Source: Utricularia gibba (lineage: Eukaryota > Streptophyta > Magnoliopsida > Lamiales > Lentibulariaceae). Taken from it: 64,000 bases of DNA. The notes under the pieces were generated by a model. It saw only the letters and a list, made by a program, of their open reading frames with translations, did no database searches and was not told the origin of the DNA. The translations under genes and the position numbers were made by a program. Below are positions 33,195 to 45,203 of the stretch, in pieces; position 1 is the stretch's first letter, and each line of letters starts with the position of its first letter. Location of the stretch: positions 7,483,501 through 7,547,500 of the forward strand of contig CM007989.1 in the NCBI GenBank assembly GCA_002189035.1, given 5' to 3'.

Positions 33195-34776
33195 TGAACC
33201 AAAAATCTTTCCAATCTTCTCAGCTTGCTTGAACGCTGACCTGGTAAATAGAACAGGGGGTAGGCTTGATTTACTAAATACTTCAAGGCCCACGCAGAAA
33301 CTTCAACTACAGAGAGGTTTCACAGCAATAACAAGAGTCATCAGCAACTTTTTTCCCAGGGATAACTCTTTTCCCATCTGGTTTTCTCATTTTCAACTCT
33401 TCCACTACCAGACCATTTGGAAAGGAATGTTTCGGGTTCTCTGGATCCTGTCCTATCAACTTTCCATCTGACACTAGCCACGGCTATAAGCATATGATCA
33501 TACAAAGAGACCAGAGGGAGAAAATGCTAGATGTTAAAAATTCAGTAGGTGAAGATATCAAATGCAGGAGAGAAACTCACTTTTCCAATAATGCTTTTGG
33601 ATTGTGCAAGGATGGAACTGCAGGATGGTCCTCAACAACATGACTTCTCATCTTCATGGCCTTGTTCCTTCTTCGTCAACTTTTTCAGAATCAGCATCAC
33701 ATGTTGTGGTTTCTCTATGTTTTAATCAACTCATATCATGCTACATGGGCAATACCAGCGACTAGTGGAAGATTCAACAATGGTTCTCAAGCTCAGTAGA
33801 ATTCATCTATTAACTGGGAAATATTACCAAGCTTGCACGTTTGCAATCTTGGCCAGGATCACTGATGTTTCTTTTCAAGATTGCTTCTCAGGTTACATCA
33901 TCCCTTTTATCCCCAACTTATCACCAGCAACCATATCATGGGTCTCCTTTCGCTTCAGATCAGGTTCTGAAGAACTAAATTTATTTTCCAAGGAAGAGAA
34001 GGGGAAGCCATCTTCAGATTCACCTTCAGAGACAGCAATGGCTTTTCCAGTGCTGACAACAATTTGTTTGCAGTTGTCTTTTTGATCCTTTTATTTGAAT
34101 TCTTAGTCATGCCATCTTCACTAGGTTTTTCATTATCAACAATTTCATAGACTCTTAGACAAAGTTGACTCTTTGGCATCACCAAATCACAGAGCAAAGT
34201 AAATTGAATATCAATATTGAACTACATAAGCTGTTGATCCAGATTCAGTGAAAAAAAAGTCCTGCTGAGGATCACAAGATCGAAGGGATCTGCTCAAGAA
34301 ATGCATGCACTCATCATCATCACCATCACCATGTTGTACACTTTGACAAGACAAGGGTTAAAGAAATAGCAGCATGTAAACATGAAAGGTTTTGCTGTAA
34401 ATCAAGAAGAGAGTTGCATGCCATCACAATGGTTAAAGGATACGAGCCATATTCATCTCCCTGATAATCCCGATCCCCATTATCTCCACAAAAGAAGCCA
34501 GATAAATACACACTACAAATGCCAACAACTGTGAAGGTGACTTCGTCATCCTCTTCAAACTCAAGGTTTTACGCGCAAGTCTCGATCTTTTCAGGCAACA
34601 ACGAACACAAGTAAATGGGCTTTTTATTTCAAACCTTACACTGCACAATAATCTTCTCAGCCGACGAACCAGCACCTATAGTTGCCTAAAGATTAACACA
34701 AACTAAATTACACGCACGGGTTGAAGTAACACGGATTCACTTCCCCAAGATAGAATACAGAACCCCAGAAGGCCAT
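33195..34776 (-). pseudogene. Degenerate nuclear FKBP (FKBP43/FKBP53-type) pseudogene, lacking catalytic domain
   Basis: On the minus strand an ATG at 34776 begins MAFWG, the start I know from plant nuclear FKBPs. It is followed, after decay, by the nucleoplasmin-like block: VQCKV, a TGA in place of the expected Gly codon, KKPIYLCSLLPEKIE, a TAA, then NLEFEEDDEVTFTVVG and SVYLSGFF (34490-34640). Acidic-linker remnants follow (EIVDNEKPSEDG, KRIKKT near 34080-34150; SEGESEDGFPFSSLEN, then SEPDLKR, near 33960-34040). The pre-FKBP linker DGKLIGQDPENPK, LVVEELKMRKPDGKR lies at 33345-33475. Only a trace of the FKBP domain (GKIFGS, about 33200) remains, and nothing corresponds to the PPIase core. 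At least two in-frame stops and several frame changes exist. Intron-like spacers ending in CAG or TAG remain, so this is a duplicated rather than a processed copy. It converges on AHL. Confidence 0.8.
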
Positions 34777-35292
34777 AGTCGTCCTTGAGCAAACTCAGCA
34801 GTTGCTAAACCATGCTTTCATGAATTTCCGTTTAGCCCTCAAAAAATTACATTTTGAAGGTAAACCCCCATGCTTTTATTCTCTTCTCAGATATCCCACT
34901 TCTCTGTTTTGCGCGTGTTTTAAACGTCGGCGCGGTAGCCACCGGCGACGGCGAAAAAAATTAATTTTTCGGCGTTTTCAGTAGCATTAGATTATTAGTA
35001 CGGCCAATATTTTGGGAGTACGGTCTGTCTGTCAACGTAGGCCTTGTTACAGAAGGGCGTGTGACCTTCGATCATATGACAATGGAGTTCCTGTCTATTC
35101 TCTTCCCGACAGCGTTCTGCGGGGTGGGTGGTTAATTCTTTTCGCCCAGAAACACCTCATTGAGAAGCAATGTATCAAATGAAGATTGCAGAAAACCTTT
35201 CAAGGCAACTAATTAGAAGTCTACATGGTTGACGAGGATAACAAAAGAAATGGACGAAGTGTCATCTTACATCCTCCACCATTGGCGGTGAT
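34777..35292. other. Intergenic between FKBP pseudogene and LRR kinase
   Basis: No gene is recognised. The last part is probably the 3' UTR of the minus-strand LRR kinase gene. Confidence 0.4.
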
Positions 35293-37640
35293 TCAGCTGC
35301 AAAGTTCAGACAAAATGATCTCCATGGATGGCCTTTCATCAGGGCACTCGTTGGTGCACCACACAGAAAGTTTGGAAAGCAGTGCAGCTTCAGACTCGCA
35401 AACCTGCCCATGGAGATTTGCATCCACAAAATCGAGGCTACCGGACTCGGCCGATCCACGCGTGGATGCGGCGAAGTTCAACTTTCCAGAGAGAATCTGA
35501 AAAACAAGCACCCCGAACGCGTAAATGTCACTTTTTTCGGTGAAACGGCCAGTGGTGGTGTATTCAGGGGCGAGATATCCCATCGCAGCACTGGCTTTCA
35601 GGGCGGAGAAGACGGTGTCGTTGGTAAGAATCTTGTAGAGACATGAGTCAGAAAGCATTGGCTTTGAGTTGTCGTCGATGAACACATTCTTGGCTGAGAT
35701 GTTTTGGTGAACAAGAGAAGGCTTGTTCACCTTGGAACTGTGCAGGTACTCGATACCTGCTCAGATTCAAAAGAGAATGATAAGATAAATGTACAAGAAA
35801 GCATGGAGGAAACCTCATATTTGCAGAACAAACCTTTGGCGATGCCTTTGACAATGGAAACTCTGGTGTTCCAGTCAAGAATTCTGCTGTCTCCATCGTT
35901 GAGGTCAAGGTGCTGAAACAGGCTTCTGCTAGGAATCAAATCATAGACAAGGAAGCATAATCCACGCCCCTTGGAGCAACAGAAGCCTCGCAACTTGACC
36001 AGATTTTCATGCTTCAAAGAAGTGAGCATATAGAGTCCTTTCAAGAACTCGGCTTCTTCAGACTTGCAGCAACTCTTTGTGATTTTCTTAACAGCCACAG
36101 CAGATCCATCTCTCCAGGTTCCTTTGTATGTCACTGAGTAGTTGCTCTTTCCGAGGAAATTCTTCTCAGCAAAATACTGAGTCGCATTCTCCACCTCCTG
36201 GAGATTAAGCCTGAAGTTCTTCATAACTTCCTGTGAGAATCCAAAACGCCGGTCCTCAGCAAGAGGATCCCACCCACTGGAATACTCCAAACTAACAAGG
36301 GGGGAGCCGTTTTTGTCATAAAACTCATTGCTGTTATCTGTGCTGGGTCGGCTGTTCCTCGTGTCGCAGGAACCTCCAAGTTTCTGCAACCGCATCTTGT
36401 GTACTGAGAAAAGTACTGTTCCCACAACCAATACAACAAAGGCAAATACTACAAATCCCAGCGCCACGGAAGCCTGTGGAGCTTTGGATCCCTCTGAGCA
36501 AGAATTCCCAGTGCAATTCAAGTTCAAGTCAGCTGTTTCGGGGATGTTACGAGAGGGAACTCCACTCGACCCTCCTGAGTAATAGGGCTCCGGCATTTGG
36601 GAATCAGGTCGAACGGAATCACTACAGGTTCTCAGCAACGGAAATCCAGAACCACATAAACCAGGGTTATTTTCGTACCGGAATCCATCGACCAGCCTCT
36701 TCAATGCTTCAAGCAGGACACAAGAAAAATGTCACAATCTACTGGAAAAGTTGTCAATGAGAAAAGAACTGCGCAGAAAGTTACTCATGTTAAATCAAAT
36801 TTTCGATTTTTACCCAGAGGCACGTTTCCAGACAGAGAGTTGTTTCGGACATCGAGGATTGCAAGCATCTGAGCTTCCGCTAGTTTGGAGGGAATCGATC
36901 CAAAGAGACGATTAACACTCAGGTCAAGTCTCATCAAGGCTGGCATGTCTCCTAAGCTAGCAGGGATTGCGCCAGTCAACAGATTGGATTGCAGAGCAAG
37001 CACATTGAGCTTGTTCAAAGAACCAAGCTGATTCGGTATACTCCCAGTGAACTGGTTATAGCAGAGCTGCAAAACTACATTTTGGGAAAAAGGAGAACAA
37101 CTAAAATCAGTTCTCATACCCCATGATTGGAGTTCTCCAAAAAAAGATCGAAACTTTACGAGGAAGCTACTCTTATAAAACAGAAGGGTGGTTTTTTGCA
37201 TGCTTAAACTACGAATCTACCTTGCAAACTCTGCATGCTTCCAAGTGCAGCCGGAATCCCCCGGAAAGATTATTCACATTCAAGTATAAATCACTGAGCT
37301 CGGACAAGTTGGCAACTTCCACAGGTATTTCTCCATATAGAGAATTATAATGCAGATACAAACCGGTTAATTGTTTCAGCCCACCGACTGCCGGCGACAG
37401 TCTCCCTGCGAGCCCTCTTCCTTGGAGTGAAATGTTAACCACCTGCCCTTGCTCATTGCAAGCCACACCCTCAAAAGTGCCTCCACATGGGTCACCGGAA
37501 GCCACCCACGAACCCAAATGAAGATTTTCAGGGTCAAGGCTCGCCTTCAAGTCGAGTAACGAAGCCAACTCAGAAATGCAGTCGGCTGAGGAGATCCCAA
37601 CGAAGATAAGAGCGAGTAACAGCAACGGGGAGGAACCCAT
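35293..37640 (-). CDS. LRR receptor-like protein with pseudokinase domain (At5g51560/At4g22730-like), one frame break
   Basis: Four minus-strand exons (37221-37640, 36814-37074, 35834-36706, 35293-35756) give about 672 residues once one missing base is allowed. Order: signal peptide (LLLLALIFVGISSADC), LRR N-cap (LDLKASLDPE, DPCGGTFEGVACN), four to five LRRs, juxtamembrane NPGLCGSGFP, one helix (VALGFVVFAFVVLVVGTVLF, about 250-270), then a kinase-like domain. The kinase keeps VAVKK and GYLAPEYTTTG but has HQN for HRD, DSC for DFG and a degenerate glycine loop, so it is probably catalytically dead, as in related plant receptors. Exon 1 loses frame in a C5 run at 37258-37262: NNLSGG continues as out-of-frame sequence, while adding one base gives NNLSGGIPAALGSMQ and fits the phase of exon 2. 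Confidence 0.9.
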
Positions 37641-39670
37641 GTCTAGAAATGGAATCTCACAAAACCGTCTTCTTCTAGAGTTGCAAAGCTTGCCTCCTGA
37701 ATGGCCCTTTTTGAAAAAAACGAATTGGAATCACCGGTGCGCAGACAAAGAGAGAAAAGAAAAGCGACCACTACAAAGTTCACGCCTCAACAGGTCAACA
37801 CCAAAAACAGAGTTAGAAGAAGCTCAGCTCAGGCTCCCTTCCCCTCCTCGTTCAGATGTGCCATGTACAGTACGCGAATTCTCCATAAAGCAAGGGAATC
37901 GTGACAAAAGCAGCCAGCCCCGTTAGCCACCCTGTTGTAAAGAGAGAGAATTTGGCCGTATGGAGATTCGCAACGCGAGGAGGAGAAATAACAACCGTAG
38001 GATGAAAGTATAAGAGGATCTCCGACCGTAGATCAAGAACTGTAGTAATTAATATAAAGGTGGCGTCAGAACGGCAAAAGGACTGCTCCTCCTTTTTTTT
38101 CTTTGTAGTAAATGCTGCGGGACGTGGTGGTGGAGCCGTGGTGGCCGGAGGAGAAGGTCGTCAGGGACGAATATGTGAATTCCCGGACAAGATGGGGGCT
38201 CCCATGTCATTTCCACATCCTGCGCTTTATTGAGGTGTCAGAGAGTCTGCAGAAGCTACCACCCCACACCCCAACTAACACTCTACAGTAACTGGCTTAA
38301 TTACCACTTCCATTTCGAATTCAAATCCTCTTTAGAATGTTCAGATCATCGTCTCTCCCACACAGATTAAGGCTGCTAAGCATGGTATCAGTCCCTGCTC
38401 CCCATAAGACCTTCGACAGACACGTGCAGGGACAAAGCGCTGTCCTCAGAGAGGAGCCCAGCACCGCCACTTGCCGGCTCAAGGCTCCTTTCCCTCTTTA
38501 TGCTAAGGAGCTCTCCAGCTTTCTTTGCAGTAATGCTCTGGAAAAAGTTTTCAAAAAAACAAGCCCTTCTTTCTTTCGCGCCTTTCTATCTATCATCTAT
38601 CCATCCTCTTCAAAAGCTGATTGCTTGGAAACAGATCCAAACAGCAATGAATGCACTTGCTAATATTGATTAATGTGGGCTCAGACTCTGTGATGCATGT
38701 AATGCGGGTGTCCTTTTAACCTCGGAAGACGCTTCCCTTCGACCAGGTGGTCCTCTTCATCCCTTCCATCTACCGCCCGCACCCCGCAGTCATTCCACAC
38801 CACCTCCGCTCACCAATGATTTCATTCCTCCCAAACCCATCAGTACGGACGACGACCCCATGTTGTGTGGGGTGAAACTCATGTACCAGAAGAAGTAAAC
38901 CCCGTGGGGATAGCCTTTACAAAGAACCCCTCCCTCTGGAACACACCCGCTCCAAAGGCATCCAACTCTTGGTGTAGGTGTTGTACATACCAATCATTTT
39001 GTTAACCCCAAGGGTGAGTTTGGTAGAATGTATTACTACAAAAGTCACAATCTTTTAAATGTATGATGGAGTTGAGTATATTGTGATTGGAATGATTTTG
39101 AAAAATACCTTGTGTAAATTGAGCATATGAGAAATCTATTCATCATGTGTACATTTTTTTGTATGTGGTGTGTGCGATAGAAATGAAGATTAAGTAAATT
39201 TAAAAACAGTCCCTTGTGTATGCATAATTCATCACGATTTGGAAGATATTATATGAGAATCAAATTGTGCACCATTTGGTATATGAACATTCGATGAATT
39301 TGAACATACTCCAAAAATACAAATGAGCACTTAGAAAATCCAAAATTTCACATCATTTTATAACACTACCCATGTTTTACAAGTCGAAAATCAATTTCAC
39401 ATCAGGTATAAAATTTGTTCTCAGTATGTCATAAATAATAAAAGCATGATGATATTTTCCTAGAGTTTGGCATGATTTATTGAAAAGGTAGTTTTGATAA
39501 TTGATTTTATTAAATATTGATAAATCATTGATTTATTAATTGATAGAATAAGTTTAAAAGCTCATACACATTAAGAAAATCAATTATTAATAGAAAATAA
39601 AATTGTTAAATGAAACCATTATTTTCATATTAATATTTATTAAAAAAGTTAAAATAATATGAGTACAATT
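37641..39670. other. Intergenic (2 kb) upstream of RPS20 and the LRR kinase
   Basis: 37640-38100 is promoter and leader of the minus-strand LRR kinase. 38330-38990 is of moderate GC with unremarkable open frames (for example 38337-38663) and no known domain. 39000-39660 is AT-rich. No gene is supported. Confidence 0.4.
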
Positions 39671-39674
39671 GAAA

Positions 39675-39806
39675 AGCCCAATAGCTAATACGTCATTTGC
39701 CCAGCTCAAAAGATTGTTCCTCTTCGTATAATGGGCTTGCAAAAAGCCCATGTATTAGAGAATGGGCTTTGTGATCGGAGTCTAGACGGATAACCCTAGG
39801 TATATA
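39675..39806 (+). promoter_or_regulatory. RPS20 promoter: four site II elements, telo-box and TATA
   Basis: AGCCCA at 39675-39680, TGGGCT at 39732-39737, AGCCCA at 39745-39750 and TGGGCT at 39763-39768 precede a telo-box AACCCTA at 39792-39798 and TATATA at 39801-39806. Site II plus telo-box is the classic arrangement of plant ribosomal protein promoters and supports expression of the gene downstream. Confidence 0.75.
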
Positions 39807-39995
39807 GATGATCGGGGAGGATCTGGTCGCCATAGTTACCTGCTGTTTCGACGAGCTGCGCCGCCGGTCTCTGTGTTTTCAATTTGGTACGGTTTTTGGT
39901 GGTGAATTGTTGTGAGAGTTTTGGTTTTGTTCAACAATTCGAACGACGCGTTGATTTCTGAGCGGCATCTCCTGCAGGGGCGATTTTAAGAGAAT

Positions 39996-40775
<780 letters not shown>

Positions 40776-42952
40776 GGCCGCCGTCCATGTGGCTTGTACA
40801 CCCTGTTTTGGGTGTCACCCCGCATTTCACGTAGGCATTTCCCTCCCTATATCCGTTTGCTCCTCTTCTCGCATGCCCTCTTCGTTTGCCCCCTTAATCT
40901 TGGCTCTAATGGATTGTATGATGTCAGAGAGGTATTCAATTTCGGTCATAAGAGTCCGCGACTGCATATTTGTGTTGATGTTCACCGAAGTTGGGCCGGG
41001 TGGGGTCATACAACTTAATTTGGGTCATTATTGGGCTTTGATTTTTTCTGCAATCCTGCTAGCCCAAAATACACGTAGAACAATGGAACATAATTTGAAA
41101 AACAAAAAAGTTGTGTTTTTTGATTGATTGAAGATGTGTTCAAAGGTTGTTTTGAATAGATTTTATTTAATTTATTATATGAATTTAAATGAGATTAATT
41201 TATTTAAACCTAGTTAATCTCATATTTTTACTTATTAACTACAATTATGTTAAAAATTAATCAGTTTTCACCAATTATATCCAAACAAATTAAATCTTTT
41301 ATAGCATAATCACAACACTTCATAAAAGTTAGATTATGTAAATAATTCTATTAGGCATGTTTTTTATTATTTCAGAAATGATTAATTATGCTACTCTAAA
41401 AAAGATTACTATTATTTAATAATAGTTAGTATGAATATTCTGATAATTTTCAATATAAAAATGAATAATAACCACTTATTACTTAAATAATATCTTTTAA
41501 TATAAAAGTAAAGTAAACTAAGGCTATATTTAGTATAACTTCTCGAAAATCATTTATTAAAAAATAATTTTAAAAAAATTAAAAGTTGAGGTTTACACCT
41601 TTTTAAGAATAAGAAACAATGATTTTAAAACAGTTATTTCATCACAACCTCAATCTGAAAAAATAAGGATACGGACAAGGTTTGTCTGTCTTAACCCTAG
41701 CTGCTGCGAAAGGGTTCAGTTGATTGGCTGGAACTCGCTACCGGATTGGAGCGTGGCGTCGAGTTCAGACAGCGGGGGAGTTTAGAAATCAGTAGCCAGG
41801 AGCAGTAGGCACTCGTCCTCAAAGGTATGTAGTTGAACACAGAGCCACCGAGTGGTGAACAGGCTTCACGTTCATTGCATTACAGCGAATGATGGGGAGA
41901 TATGCTTTTGAAATACAGACATCGTATTCATACTTTATACACGTGCTTCATTCACTACGGACTTCAGACAGACGCACATTTGTGTTCTCTGGATGTGGGG
42001 GAGATGGTTCTGCTTTGGGGTTCTTCCTCGAGAAACATGCACCACACATGTCTCACTTCTACTGCCTGAGCGAACAAGAACACCTATTGGGGTCAGTGTT
42101 GTGTAATGATGAAGGTTTGTGGGGGAGGATTCTCTGCGAAGGCAAACTGAGGAGCTGCTGTTAAGCTGATGCCAGGAGGAAGGCTTGCCTTTGTCTGTTG
42201 TCCCTCCTAAACGTGCGTTGTGCACACAGACAGTGCATTATGGGGTTTGTGTTGGAAGGGAACACAGATTAGGGTTCATTGTGCAACTCGGTTCATTAGC
42301 CAGCTGCATTGTCTGTGGCGTTGATGCGGAGCATGAAGGGAAGCTTGTGAAAAGCTTAATCTAGTGTTTGTTTACTACAAAACACAGTAATGACGTGATA
42401 TATTAATCTGCACCTGTTCTCATTTGATAGGATTGTTGTAAATCGAATACCAAAAAGAAGAAATAAGGCAAACGTTATACTAAAGGATTTCTCAATCCCT
42501 CACCCAATCTTTAGCTAAACACTCACGATTTGGATTCATGGAGCAGCAGCATTCTGTGCGTGCCTTCATCTGGATGGTTCATCCCTTCCTTTATGTCTTT
42601 CTCTGCTGATACACTTGCTGCTGGCACTGCAATCCACCCCAATTCTGGAGCCAACTTTTACTTGCGAGCCTTTAGCTTCCCCCACCACAAGCAGTGCCTG
42701 TCAGTGGCAATCCATTAGGGTTTTCTTTCTCTTTCATGATCTTATCATCACTCATGTCTCTGCTTGTGAGTGTGTATATATACCTCCTGTCCTTCTCTCT
42801 TTCTTCTTCCATCTTCCCCCCTCCTGCTGGATCCTAACTCGTCCTTTCGTTCTGCACCTCAGCTTAATCTCAAAGGTCTACTTCTCTTCCCCGTCCATAA
42901 TACATCGCATAATAACTTCCTGTTGATTGCTGATGGGTTGGTTTCAAACAGG
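40776..42952. other. Intergenic (2.2 kb) between RPS20 and NAC
   Basis: 41090-41640 is AT-rich. 41640-42470 is mixed and begins like a promoter and first exon: telo-box-like AACCCTAG near 41694 and a good donor AAAG|GTATGT near 41823, with no coding continuation found. The NAC leader occupies roughly the last 200 bases. Confidence 0.4.
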
Positions 42953-44116
42953 ATGAACGCCCTTTCGCAGGTTCCTCCAGGCTTCAGATTCCACCCAACA
43001 GATGAAGAACTGGTTGATCATTACCTGAGGAGGAAGGTTTCATGTCGCCAATTAGATATTGACGTCATCAAAGACGTCGATCTCTACAAAATCGAACCTT
43101 GGGATCTCCAAGGTACCAACATAAGCTGGCATGTTAATCCCCTGTGAATTTTTGGTCTCAGTTCGTGACCGGGGCTTCTTGTGTCTGTAATGGTGTTTCA
43201 AGAGCTTTGCAGAACAGGAATTGGAACCGAGGAGCAGAATGAGTGGTACTTCTTTAGCCATAAGGACAAGAAATATCCCACGGGGACGAGGACAAATCGA
43301 GCGACAGCAGCCGGGTTTTGGAAGGCAACCGGGCGAGATAAAGCCATTTACTCCAAGCATGACTTGATTGGGATGAGAAAGACTCTTGTGTTCTACAGAG
43401 GGAGAGCTCCCAATGGCCAGAAATCGGATTGGATTATGCATGAATATCGTCTTGAAGCAGATGAGAAGAGAGCTCCTCAGGCAAGCGTCATGTTCCTTCA
43501 ACAACTGCGTAGCTTTGGGTTTCAAAATTAGGAGTTCCACCTTTGATTCATGCAGGAGGAAGGGTGGGTTGTCTGCAGGGTCTTCAAGAAAAGAACAGCA
43601 GCAATGCGCAAATGCAGCGAGCACGATTCGCCTCTTTGGTATGACGACCACGTCTTCTTCATGGATTCACCAAGGCAAACATCTCAGACAAATGCCGTCT
43701 ACCATAGCATTTCTTACAAGGGGGAATTGGACTCCTTACAACAATACAGTGGAAACGCCAATGGGTTGGAACTTGATCACTTCATCCAGCTTCCGCTTCT
43801 GGAGAATCCTAAGATGAGGACGCCACCGGGTGTCAACTGCACCTCAGTTCCATGCATGGAGATGATCAGTGCAACGAGTAGTCGCTTCCGAGTTATCACA
43901 TCGGTTTCAACAAAAAATAAGGATTGGAGGGTTCTTGACAAGTTTGTTGCTTCTCAGCTCAGCCACGACCATGTCGCCAAGGGAAACGAGGTGTTCGATG
44001 TGGTTAACGAATTGAATCTTGTCCATGGAAACATGAAGAACCAACAAGTTTCCATGGACACCGCTTCAACTTCTTCCTCATTCCACCAGGTTCATCATCT
44101 CTGGAAGTCAAGCTAG
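42953..44116 (+). CDS. NAC transcription factor, VND (vascular-related NAC domain) group
   Basis: Three exons (42953-43112, 43203-43480, 43556-44116) give 332 residues. VND proteins switch on xylem vessel differentiation, secondary wall and cell-death genes. The NAC domain (about 8-160) shows subdomains [88 protein letters not shown], and WIMHEYRLE with [12 protein letters not shown]. The VND/NST-type pattern [12 protein letters not shown] is clear. The C-terminal region has LLENPKM, then [14 protein letters not shown] and TASTSSSF, shared with VND4-6-like proteins. The second intron (43481-43555) uses a GC donor, CAG|GCAAGC; using it restores PQ|EEGW as in other VNDs. Confidence 0.94.
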
Positions 44117-45203
44117 AACCTGCAACAGCATGATGCTCAATAAGGCTTCTTTCGCGTAAATACATAATCTCATGAAAACATGACCACTAGCTATTCGGAT
44201 TTAACATGAAGAAGCTACTCCTGTAATTATTCTTAGAAAAGAAATTGATCGCATATACCCATGATAGCATATTATATATCATTGTGATGTTTTTTAGGGT
44301 TCTTTGTCTGTCAAACGAGCAGATTCATCAAAAGAAACTTGTCTGTGTGTGCTCTCTTTGGTGGATTGATTTCAGCCTAACGAAGTGTGTTCCTTTTCCT
44401 GTTGGGGCTAAAGAAAAATGGCGTCCCTTTGAAGGACGGACTCATGGCATCACTTTATTGTTCAAAAGGTTGTCCTTGAAACTTTATCCGCAAGTGAACT
44501 CCAACCAAAGGGAAATAAAAAAAGCTTTCTTTTCTACACTGCAAAGGGAACGCAATGTGAACCCATAGAATGCTTTCAGCGAGTTGAAAGAAACAACTTA
44601 CATTCTTCCATCTTTAGATATTCATACTACTTGTCGGTGCTAATGATCAGCATCTTTTTTTTAAATAAATTGCAGATTGGCTCCTCTGCTTCAAAGAATC
44701 CACACGCATTCATCAAATGTTCACACGGAGGTAGTATGTGTGAGTAATAAATAGGCATTTTGGGTATATATGGTGGGGTTTTGTGACAGAGAGATCTGGC
44801 AGAGCACAGGCAGGCAGACAGCATGCCGTGGCTGAGTGATTGATGTTTAGCCTCATGTGCAGTTCCAATGGTTCAAAAGTTGAAGACATAATGATGGGAG
44901 GAGCCACTTGAGCTCCAGAAAGCACATACAGAATGAACAGTAGTGAAATTTTTTGGCAAAACTCCACGGGAGCTCGTCATTGCAATTTTCTGACTGATCT
45001 TGGGTAAATAAAAATGACCTCCTACGGTTTTTCAGGATCCTATGAAAAAAAGCAAGAAAAAAAGACAACTTTTGAACAACTAGACGCATTTTGCTTGATC
45101 CTGCAAAACAGGAAGGTGATAAAGGTGTCTCAAAATGCAATGACCCACCACAACCGGGTGCATGCTGAAGAATGCGGGGATTGCTTAACTTTCGACATGC
45201 TAA
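44117..45203. other. Intergenic between NAC and SKU5-like genes
   Basis: The probable 3' UTRs of the two convergent genes and neutral sequence between them. No gene or clear repeat is seen. Confidence 0.45.

Noticed and set aside
38337-38663. 108-codon open frame upstream of RPS20
   Set aside because: No conserved domain, no splice partners and no supporting context.
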